Source of the DNA: Marinobacter sp. LQ44
Lineage (GTDB): Bacteria > Pseudomonadota > Gammaproteobacteria > Pseudomonadales > Oleiphilaceae
Assembly (NCBI RefSeq): GCF_001447155.2
Contig: NZ_CP014754.1
Location: 2,294,001 to 2,358,000 of the forward strand
Direction: 5' to 3'
DNA length: 64,000 nt
How positions within the stretch are numbered: position 1 is the stretch's first letter; the number at the start of each line of letters is the position of its first letter. A program made the position numbers and the translations under genes. A model generated the notes under the pieces. That model was not told the origin of the DNA and did not search any database. It worked only from the letters and a program-made list of their open reading frames with translations. This document shows positions 57,041-64,000 of the stretch, piece after piece.

Positions 57041-57976
57041 TCAACCGGTTCTCAGCAAATCCGGAGTCGCCAGTGGCTTGAGGGCCCGGGTGTTGGTGCG
57101 GTTTCCCAGAAATTCCGGTCTGGGCTTGTTGCCACAGAAGGGCTGTTGCAACTGGTTTTCCACACTGTTGTATACGAAGAACAGATTACTGCGCGGCCAA
57201 GGCGACATATTGGCGTTGGATGCGTGCAAGGTGTTGCACTCGAAAATGATCAACGAGCCGGCGGGACCCGTGGGTGCCTGGATACCGTACTGGTCCGCCA
57301 TTTTCTGCAGATCCTGGTGATTGGGCACGCCCAGTTCCTGCTTCTTCAGCGACGACTGGTAGTTGTCTTCCGGGGTTCGGCCGACACAGGGCACAAAGGT
57401 TTTGTGGGAACCCGGGATCAGCATCAGCGGGCCGTTGAACGGCGTATTGTCGGTCAGGGCGATGGAGAAGCTGACCGCGCGCATGCGAGGCATGCCATCT
57501 TCGGCGTGCCAGGTTTCGAAGTCGGAATGCCAGTCGAAGCCCTTGCCGTGAAAACCGGGTTTGAAGTTGATCCGGGACTGGTGGATATACGCCTCGCTAC
57601 CCAATAATTGATGCACCATATCGAGAATGCGAGGGTCCCGTGTCAGCCGGTCAAAACGGTCTGACAGTTCGTGAATACCAAAGACCGATCGAATTTCCTG
57701 CTTCCCCGGTTCGGTAATGGTGCCCTCGGAACGGAGAATGCTGTCGTCGTTTTCATAGGCGCGCAGATCGTCACGGAAACGTTTGACCGTGTCTGCATCG
57801 AGAAAGTTGTTGAACATCAGGAACCCATCCCGTTCATAACGCGCCAGTTCGGTCTCACTTAGCGGACCTTCAGTACGGGCCTTTCCGGAGCTGTGGATAA
57901 CCGGGTCTCTCCGGTCAAATGCTGGAACAGGGCGTTCCAGTCGGGTGGGATAAAAGTCGTCAGCACGAGTTTCCAT
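57041..57976 (-). CDS. ectD: Ectoine hydroxylase
   Basis: A 311-residue Fe(II)/2-oxoglutarate dioxygenase that turns ectoine into 5-hydroxyectoine, a salt and heat protectant. The EctD signature FDWHSDFETWHAEDGMPRMR near residues 144-163 supplies the H-x-D iron ligands, and TLHASNANMSPWPRSN near 248 supplies the distal His. The N terminus is METRADDFYPTRLERPVPAF. AAGGAGG lies upstream of ATG 57976; the frame is open earlier but has no ribosome site there. No ectABC genes are near, so ectoine must be made elsewhere in the genome or imported. Confidence 0.92.
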   Translation of the reverse strand: METRADDFYPTRLERPVPAFDRRDPVIHSSGKARTEGPLSETELARYERDGFLMFNNFLDADTVKRFRDDLRAYENDDSILRSEGTITEPGKQEIRSVFGIHELSDRFDRLTRDPRILDMVHQLLGSEAYIHQSRINFKPGFHGKGFDWHSDFETWHAEDGMPRMRAVSFSIALTDNTPFNGPLMLIPGSHKTFVPCVGRTPEDNYQSSLKKQELGVPNHQDLQKMADQYGIQAPTGPAGSLIIFECNTLHASNANMSPWPRSNLFFVYNSVENQLQQPFCGNKPRPEFLGNRTNTRALKPLATPDLLRTG

Positions 57977-58143
57977 ATTCGAACCTCCTTCTTTTATACA
58001 CAGTATCGATCTGGTCAGGTCTTGCCCGGCTGTGGGAAAGCCTGAAAATACTAGATTCCTCAAAAGGTTATTGGATTGATGCAAAGACTTGCACCAGAGA
58101 GGGTAAGGGCGGGAACCGGGATTTCAAGGCCCCGGTTCCGGAA

Positions 58144-58170
58144 TAAAAAAGTCCCGGCAGGCCCGGGACT
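58144..58170 (-). terminator. Terminator after the acyl-CoA dehydrogenase gene
   Basis: On the minus strand AGTCCCGG pairs with CCGGGACT around a 5-base loop and is followed by TTTTTT, 17 bases past the stop at 58187. Confidence 0.9.
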
Positions 58171-58186
58171 GGAAGTGACCGGATAA

Positions 58187-60007
58187 TTACCCGGTAAAGG
58201 CCATATTTTCCGGCTCCACCTGCATCAGGTTGCGAGTCGGGCTGAGCATGCTGGTGGCGTGGGCCTGGGCCCGTGGCAGCAGACGCTCGTAGTAGAACTC
58301 GGCGGTTGCCAGCTTGGTCTGATAGAAGGCTTCAGACTCGTCGCCACCGTTTTCCAGCTTGTCGGCGGCCACCGCGGACTGGCGCAACCACATATAGGCC
58401 ATGGTCACGTAACCGCTGTACATCAGGAAGTCGTTGGCGGCAGCGCTGACCACATCGCGGTCTTTGCGGGCCGCCAGCATCACCCGGACAGTCAGCAGGT
58501 TCCACTGGGCCGTCAGTTTCAACAGCTCGATGGCCATCGGCCTCAGCTGTTTGTTGGTCAGCTGCTTGCGGGCGAAGTTGGCAATCTTCAGGGTGAATTC
58601 CCGTACCGCGCCGCCCTGGGTCATCAGCAACACTTTGCGGCCCAGCAGGTCCAGTGCCTGGATGCCGGTGGTGCCCTCGTACAGCGTGGCAATCCGGGTA
58701 TCACGAACGATCTGTTCCATGCCGTGTTCACGGATGTATCCGTGGCCACCGAACACCTGCACACCCAGATTGGCGGCTTCATTGCCCAGTTCGGTAAGGA
58801 AACCTTTGAGAATCGGGGTCAGGAAACCCAGTTTGTCGTCGTATTTCTCGGCCTTCTCGTCGTCGCCCACGGTGTGCGCCTCAACCATGTGGTCCGCCAG
58901 CCTGGCGGCGTAATACAGCATGGCGCGGCCGCCTTCGGCGATGGCTTTCTGGGTCAGCAGCATGCGCCTTACATCCGCGTGGTGAATCAGGCTGTCGGCC
59001 ACCTGGTCTGGCTCTTTCTTGCCAGACAGCGCGCGCATGGAACGGCGTTCCTTGGCGTAGTCCAGCGCCCACTGGTACGACAGTTCAGCCGGGCCAACAC
59101 CCTGGATGGCAGTACCAATACGAGCGGTGTTCATAAAGGTGAACATGCACTCCAGGCCCTCATTTTCCGGGCCGATCAGGTAGCCGGTGGCACCGTCGAA
59201 ATTCATCACGCAGGTGGCCGAGGCCTTGATGCCCATTTTCTTTTCCAGGCTGCCGCAGTTCACACCATTACGCTCGCCCACGCTGCCATCTGGCGCCGGC
59301 AGAAACTTGGGCACGATGAACAAGCTGATACCCCGGGTGCCCTTGGGCGCATCCGGCAGGCGTGCCAGCACAATGTGAACAATGTTTTCAGTCAGGTCAT
59401 GCTCACCGGAGGAAATGAAGATCTTGGTACCGGTCAGTTTGTAGCTGCCATCGGCCTGGGGTTCGGCCTTGGTCTTCACCTGGCCCAGGTCAGTGCCGCA
59501 CTGGGGCTCGGTGAGGCACATGGTGCCGCCCCAGCGGCCCTCCGTCAGCGGCACCAGGTAGGTTTGCTTCTGGTCTTCGGAGCCGTGCAGAAAGATGGTG
59601 TTCATGGCGCCGAGCGACAGCCCCGGATACATGGAGAACGACCAGTTGGCGGTGCCCATCATTTCCTGTTTGAACAGGCCCATGGACGCCGGCAGGCCCT
59701 GGCCGCCGTATTCCTCGGGGGCTGACAAGCCCTGCCAGCCGCCCATTACGTACTGGTTATAGGCTTCTTTGTAACCCTTGGGCGTGGTGACCTCGCCGTT
59801 TTCCAGGCGACAGCCCTCTTCGTCACCGCTCTGATAGATTGGGCTCAGCACCTCTTCGCAGAATCGCCCGCACTCGGTCAGAATGGCATCAACGATGTCG
59901 GGAGTGGCGTTCTCGCCGGAGGCCAGAGTCTGGTAGTGGCCTGGGTAGTCGAATACGTCGTTCAGCAGAAATTTCATGTCACGCAATGGCGCTTTATACA
60001 CAGGCAT
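58187..60007 (-). CDS. Acyl-CoA dehydrogenase (large, C-terminal extended type)
   Basis: A 606-residue FAD-dependent acyl-CoA dehydrogenase. The core carries ECGRFCEEVLSPIYQSGDEE, then GGTMCLTEPQCGTDLGQVKT near 160-180 (FAD/substrate site), NTARIGTAIQGVGPAELSYQ near 300 and QVFGGHGYIREHGMEQIVRD near 425, followed by TRIATLYEGTTGIQALDLLG with the catalytic Glu. A C-terminal domain of about 130 residues marks the long subfamily used in beta-oxidation by Pseudomonas and Marinobacter. ATG 60007 with GAGGA upstream is the likely start. Chain-length preference cannot be read from the sequence. Confidence 0.92.
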   Translation of the reverse strand: MPVYKAPLRDMKFLLNDVFDYPGHYQTLASGENATPDIVDAILTECGRFCEEVLSPIYQSGDEEGCRLENGEVTTPKGYKEAYNQYVMGGWQGLSAPEEYGGQGLPASMGLFKQEMMGTANWSFSMYPGLSLGAMNTIFLHGSEDQKQTYLVPLTEGRWGGTMCLTEPQCGTDLGQVKTKAEPQADGSYKLTGTKIFISSGEHDLTENIVHIVLARLPDAPKGTRGISLFIVPKFLPAPDGSVGERNGVNCGSLEKKMGIKASATCVMNFDGATGYLIGPENEGLECMFTFMNTARIGTAIQGVGPAELSYQWALDYAKERRSMRALSGKKEPDQVADSLIHHADVRRMLLTQKAIAEGGRAMLYYAARLADHMVEAHTVGDDEKAEKYDDKLGFLTPILKGFLTELGNEAANLGVQVFGGHGYIREHGMEQIVRDTRIATLYEGTTGIQALDLLGRKVLLMTQGGAVREFTLKIANFARKQLTNKQLRPMAIELLKLTAQWNLLTVRVMLAARKDRDVVSAAANDFLMYSGYVTMAYMWLRQSAVAADKLENGGDESEAFYQTKLATAEFYYERLLPRAQAHATSMLSPTRNLMQVEPENMAFTG

Positions 60008-60242
60008 AGCCAATCCTCGCAGTCGTTTTTTGCAATCCGGTCGGGCCCAAGGCCCGTTATGCATGTTGTTTTACGGGATTCCCCGACGGCTGCCATTGAC
60101 GGAAAGCGCTTGTCCGGCTGTCAGAATGGACAATTGGCTCAAATGACGCATTTAAAATCTGCCTGATCGGATATTGCGCCTGGCCCGTAAATCACAACTC
60201 GACGACGCCTTAGCCAAGGCCATCTAGCGGAGTGTAAAAGTC

Positions 60243-60821
60243 ATGCAAAACAGGGAAATTCGACGTAAAGCCGGTGGTGTCTGGTCAGCGGCTCTTATAC
60301 TGTTGATGGTATCTGTGCTGGCAGGCTGTGCTGGCCCTTCACTGGACGACTATCGCGACGCGCAACCGGAGCTGATTCCCCGGGAATTTTTCCAGGGCGA
60401 ACTTTCAGCCCGTGGCGTGGTCAAGAATTTCTCCGGCAAGGTCATTCGTACGTTCGATGCCGATATCAGCGCCTCCTGGGACGACGCCGGAGTGGGTACT
60501 CTGGACGAGGTGTTCAGGTTTGATGACGGAGAAGTCCAGACCAGAGTCTGGACCCTGACGCCGGCCGGCGACAGTTACCATGCCGAAGCCGGTGATGTGG
60601 TCAAGCCCGGCACTATGCGCTGGCAGGGCAACGCCATTCATATGAATTATGTACTGAGGGTGTCATATGGCGATGGCACCATAGACGTCCGGATGGACGA
60701 CTGGATGTACCTGATCACGCCAGATACCTTGATCAACCAGACCACCATGAGCAAATGGGGCGTTGAGGTTGGTGAGGTGGTTCTGGTTATCCAGAAACTG
60801 GGGTACGGGGTCGACTCGTAG
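60243..60821 (+). CDS. DUF3833 family lipoprotein
   Basis: A 192-residue predicted lipoprotein. The signal ends with the lipobox LAGC at about residue 29. The mature domain has LIPREFFQGELSARGVVKNF, DEVFRFDDGEVQTRVWTLTP, and WMYLITPDTLINQTTMSKWG, the recognisable DUF3833 pattern. It is likely anchored in the envelope; the function is unknown. GGAG lies before the ATG. It is 29 bases upstream of the RND adaptor gene and may be co-transcribed with it. Confidence 0.85.
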   Translation: MQNREIRRKAGGVWSAALILLMVSVLAGCAGPSLDDYRDAQPELIPREFFQGELSARGVVKNFSGKVIRTFDADISASWDDAGVGTLDEVFRFDDGEVQTRVWTLTPAGDSYHAEAGDVVKPGTMRWQGNAIHMNYVLRVSYGDGTIDVRMDDWMYLITPDTLINQTTMSKWGVEVGEVVLVIQKLGYGVDS

Positions 60822-60850
60822 CACTTATATCTGAAAGGTTAGTAAAACCC

Positions 60851-61945
60851 ATGTGGAAACAATGGCTGATCGCTGTCGTTCTGGTTGCGGTGGTGGCTGC
60901 AGGCGCTGGTATTTACCTGAACCTGGAGTCAGGAGACAGTGGCCAGAGCGGTGGCAAGAGCCAGGCCAGTGCCGTGAACGTGGTAACTCCGGAATGGCAA
61001 CGAGTTCGGGACACCGTTGGTGCCGTGGCAAACTTGCGGGCTTTGAACTCGGTAGAGCTGACCACCGAGGTGAGCGGCCGGGTGATGGAACTGAATCTGC
61101 AGCCAGGCGCTGCGGTAGCCCAGGGGGCGGTGCTGCTTCGGCTGGATGATCGCCAGGCTCGGGCTGACCTTGCGGTTATCGAGGCTCAGCTGGCCGATGC
61201 CCGGCGTCAGTACGAACGGGCTCAGAGGCTGCGAGCCAATAACAGCATCTCCCAGTCCCAGGTTGATGAACTCAGAACCGCAGTCGACGTTGCCATTGCC
61301 CAGCGCGAGGCAGCAAGGGTCCGGTTACAGAACCATCGGATCGAGGCGCCCTTCGCCGGTGTGGTCGGGCTTTCGGATATCAGCGTCGGGGCATTTCTCC
61401 AGGCAGGCACCACCATCACCACCCTGGATACCAATGACAAGATGGAGCTGAACTTTGCTGTTCCCGAGCGATTCATCGGCCAGGTCAGGATCGGCCAACG
61501 GGTGCGGGCTACCTCCCATGCGTTTCCCGGAGAAATCTTTGAGGGTGAGCTGGTAGAACTGGCCACCCGGATCAATGAGCTGAGCCGGACGCTGTCGGTT
61601 CGGGCATTGATCGACAACTCTGAAGGCCGCCTGCGACCCGGCCAATTCATGTCTGCGTCGTTGACGTTGCAGGAACGAGAAGGCCTGGTCATACCGGAAC
61701 AGGCAGTGATGATCCGGGGTGATCAAAAGTACGTGTTCGTTGCGGAGGACGGCGCAGCCCGCCGTGTCTCTGTTCGGACCGGCTCGAGAATGCCGGGAAT
61801 GGTAGAGGTAGTCGAGGGCCTGTCGGCTGACGACCAGGTGGTGGTAACCGGTCAGGATCGCCTGAGTACCGGTGATCGGCTCAGGCTGTTGGAGTCTGAT
61901 CTGGCGATACCGGATAACCGGTTTATCTCCAGCCGGGAGTCCTGA
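60851..61945 (+). CDS. RND efflux periplasmic adaptor
   Basis: A 364-residue membrane-fusion protein. The N-terminal hydrophobic segment LIAVVLVAVVAAGAGIYL anchors it in the inner membrane. A lipoyl-like half domain has VELTTEVSGRVMELNLQPGA near 65. A long coiled-coil hairpin spans about 95-155 (AQLADARRQYERAQRL and SQSQVDELRTAVDVAIAQRE). RIEAPFAGVVGLSDISVG and the beta-barrel follow. It connects an RND pump to an outer-membrane channel. The pump gene starts 3 bases after its stop. No TolC-like gene is in view. Confidence 0.93.
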   Translation: MWKQWLIAVVLVAVVAAGAGIYLNLESGDSGQSGGKSQASAVNVVTPEWQRVRDTVGAVANLRALNSVELTTEVSGRVMELNLQPGAAVAQGAVLLRLDDRQARADLAVIEAQLADARRQYERAQRLRANNSISQSQVDELRTAVDVAIAQREAARVRLQNHRIEAPFAGVVGLSDISVGAFLQAGTTITTLDTNDKMELNFAVPERFIGQVRIGQRVRATSHAFPGEIFEGELVELATRINELSRTLSVRALIDNSEGRLRPGQFMSASLTLQEREGLVIPEQAVMIRGDQKYVFVAEDGAARRVSVRTGSRMPGMVEVVEGLSADDQVVVTGQDRLSTGDRLRLLESDLAIPDNRFISSRES

Positions 61946-61948
61946 TTT

Positions 61949-64000
61949 ATGGTCCTCTCTGACATTTCCATCAAGCGCCCGGTATTTGCCACGGTCCTGA
62001 GTCTGCTGATTGTGGTGTTTGGGGTAGCGGCACTGATGGGGCTGCCCGTTCGGGAATATCCGGACATCGACCCACCGATTGTGTCGGTGTCCACCGACTA
62101 CACCGGCGCTGCCGCTGAAGTGGTCGATACCCAGATTACCCAAGTGATTGAAGGTGCGATCAGTGGCATTGAGGGTATTCGCTCCATAGAGTCATCCACT
62201 GAGCAGGGTGAATCCCGAACGTCGATCGAATTCAACACTTCTCGCGATATCGATGTTGCAGCAAATGATGTCCGCGATGCAGTTGCCCGTGTGGCCAACC
62301 AGTTACCCGATGAAGCAGATGCCCCCAGGGTTCGCAAGGCGGACTCCGATGCCCGGCCGATGATGTGGGTAACGCTGCTCAGTGATGTCTGGGACAGCGC
62401 GGAGTTGAGCGATTTCGCCGATCGGGTGCTGGTCGACCGATTGTCTGTGCTGGATGGCGTAGCCGATGTTCGCATTGGTGGCGAGCGTCGATACGCCATT
62501 CGGGTGTGGCTCGACCGCGAGCGCCTGGCAGCCAGAAACATCACGGTGGCGGAGGTTGAGCGCGCACTTCGGGACAACAACGTTGAGTTACCGGCGGGCC
62601 AGGTGGATTCGTCTACCCGCAATTTCACGGTCAGGGCGGAAGGGCGGTTGTCCAGTGTTGAAGAGTTCCGCAACCTGGTGGTGCGCCGTGACGGCAATGA
62701 TTTGCTGCGGCTGGGCGAAGTAGCCAACGTCCAGATGGGGGTGGAATCCGACATCAGCCGGTTGCGGGCCAATGGGAAAACCGCCATCGGCCTGGGCATT
62801 ATCCGGCAGTCCAAAGCCAATACCGTGGCGGTATCGGATGCGGTGCGTGCCGAACTTGAACGGATTCGGGACACGCTGCCGCCGGAAGTCTCGCTTGCCG
62901 AAAGCTACGACGAATCGATCTTTATTCGTGCTTCCATCAAAGAGGTTTTGATCACCCTGGGCATCGCGGTGTCTCTGGTGATTCTGGTGATTTTCCTGTT
63001 CCTGAGATCCTGGCGGGCCACCTTGATACCGGCCGTGACCATACCGGTGGCGGTGATCGGGGCGTTCATCGGCCTGGGCTTCCTCGGTTTTTCCATCAAC
63101 GTGCTTACGTTGCTGGCGATTATCCTGGCCATCGGCCTGGTGGTGGATGATGCCATTGTGATGCTGGAGAACATCCAGCGGCGCATCGATGAAGGCGAAC
63201 CGCCACTGCTGGCAGCCTACCGCGGCGCCAAGCAAGTGGCCTTCGCCATCATCGCCACCACACTGACGCTGATTGCCGTGTTCGTGCCCATTTCCTTCAT
63301 GGGCGGCAACGTTGGCCGACTGTTTGCCGAGTTTGGCTTTACCCTGGCGGCTGCCGTGATCTTTTCCAGTCTGGTTGCACTGACACTAGCCCCGATGCTG
63401 TGCTCCAAATGGCTCCAGCACAGCCCGGAATCCGAAGAAGGTCACCGCTTGTGGGCCTTCAGCGAGAAAGTGCTCAATGGCCTGACCAATGGCTATAAAA
63501 AGCTGCTGACATTCTCCCTGAATCAGCCGGGTTTGTTGTTGGGCCTGGGAGTGGCCGGCCTGATCATCGCCACCGTTATTTTCCCACGCCTGCCACAGGA
63601 GCTTGCCCCTACGGAAGATCGGGGGGTAATCATCATGCTCACCAGCGCCCCCCGGGGGTCAACGGTTGAATACACCGACCACTTTGTCCGCCAGGCAGAG
63701 ACGCAACTGCTTCCCTACCTGGACGAAGGCATTGCGGCGCGTTTCCTGTCGATTGTCGGTTTCCGGGAGGAAGAAGATAACGCCTTTATGATTATGGGCC
63801 TGACTCACTGGGATAACCGCGACATCAAACAGCAGCAGGTAACCAGTGAAATCCGGCAGAAGCTGGCGGATATCTCCGGGGTCCGGATTAATGTGATCAA
63901 TCCACCCGGTCTGGGCCAGCGGGGCTTCAATCAGCCGGTGGAATTTGTAGTGGCGGGCCCGGATTACGAGTCGGTGCAGGCCTGGAGTGAGGAAATTGTC
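61949..64000 (+). CDS. RND efflux permease (HAE1 type), 5' part
   Basis: The frame is open to the right edge, giving 684 residues of a protein normally about 1030. It begins MVLSDISIKRPVFATVLSLL, followed by the periplasmic porter region with REYPDIDPPIVSVSTDYTGA near 35-55 and the membrane block with FLRSWRATLIPAVTIPVAVI near 350. TM4 has LAIGLVVDDAIVMLENIQRR near 390-410 with the proton-relay Asp pair, then SFMGGNVGRLFAEFGFT. It forms a drug or solute efflux pump with the adaptor just upstream. The substrate is unknown and the C-terminal third lies outside the window. Confidence 0.94.
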   Translation, partial: MVLSDISIKRPVFATVLSLLIVVFGVAALMGLPVREYPDIDPPIVSVSTDYTGAAAEVVDTQITQVIEGAISGIEGIRSIESSTEQGESRTSIEFNTSRDIDVAANDVRDAVARVANQLPDEADAPRVRKADSDARPMMWVTLLSDVWDSAELSDFADRVLVDRLSVLDGVADVRIGGERRYAIRVWLDRERLAARNITVAEVERALRDNNVELPAGQVDSSTRNFTVRAEGRLSSVEEFRNLVVRRDGNDLLRLGEVANVQMGVESDISRLRANGKTAIGLGIIRQSKANTVAVSDAVRAELERIRDTLPPEVSLAESYDESIFIRASIKEVLITLGIAVSLVILVIFLFLRSWRATLIPAVTIPVAVIGAFIGLGFLGFSINVLTLLAIILAIGLVVDDAIVMLENIQRRIDEGEPPLLAAYRGAKQVAFAIIATTLTLIAVFVPISFMGGNVGRLFAEFGFTLAAAVIFSSLVALTLAPMLCSKWLQHSPESEEGHRLWAFSEKVLNGLTNGYKKLLTFSLNQPGLLLGLGVAGLIIATVIFPRLPQELAPTEDRGVIIMLTSAPRGSTVEYTDHFVRQAETQLLPYLDEGIAARFLSIVGFREEEDNAFMIMGLTHWDNRDIKQQQVTSEIRQKLADISGVRINVINPPGLGQRGFNQPVEFVVAGPDYESVQAWSEEIV

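Overview
The window looks like the replication-origin region of a halophilic marine gammaproteobacterium, most likely Marinobacter or a close relative. This is inferred from gene order and protein character, not from a database match. The origin lies at about 51.5-52.1 kb between dnaA and rpmH. To its left, on the minus strand, are dnaA, dnaN, an ABC1/UbiB-type kinase, recF and gyrB. To its right, on the plus strand, are rpmH, rnpA, yidD, yidC and mnmE. A stand-alone ectoine hydroxylase gene supports a salt-adapted host.

0-10.2 kb is a decaying defence island. A type I restriction-modification locus (hsdR end, hsdM, hsdS) encloses an RloA/RloB (AbiL-like) pair. rloB is cut by an IS66-family element with a perfect 8-bp target duplication and also carries a -1 frameshift. 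hsdM has an in-frame stop. Next comes a HipA-like kinase/DUF3037 gene pair bracketed by two related palindromes.

10.2-19.5 kb is a nest of mobile DNA. A lipocalin gene (blc) is split by an IS21-family element, whose istA gene is split by a RIT (recombinase-in-trio) element. Removing each layer restores both reading frames exactly. A VOC-family gene follows, then a group II intron on the minus strand just past the terminator of a globin-like gene.

19.5-43.8 kb is mostly housekeeping and accessory chromosome: a nuclease-helicase paired with a FAN1-like VRR-NUC protein, a Fur-box-controlled pair of small unknown genes, the recC-recB-recD operon, two ABC exporters, a GABA aminotransferase, a secreted alpha-amylase with a starch-binding domain, and a membrane protein. 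Three intergenic hairpin elements occur between 35.4 and 41 kb. They share a related 53-58 nt loop but have different, fully self-complementary stems; this is the most unusual signal in the window.

43.8-64 kb holds the origin block described above, then a periplasmic binding protein, ectD, an acyl-CoA dehydrogenase, a DUF3833 lipoprotein and an RND efflux adaptor/pump pair whose pump gene runs off the right edge. No rRNA, tRNA or CRISPR array was seen.
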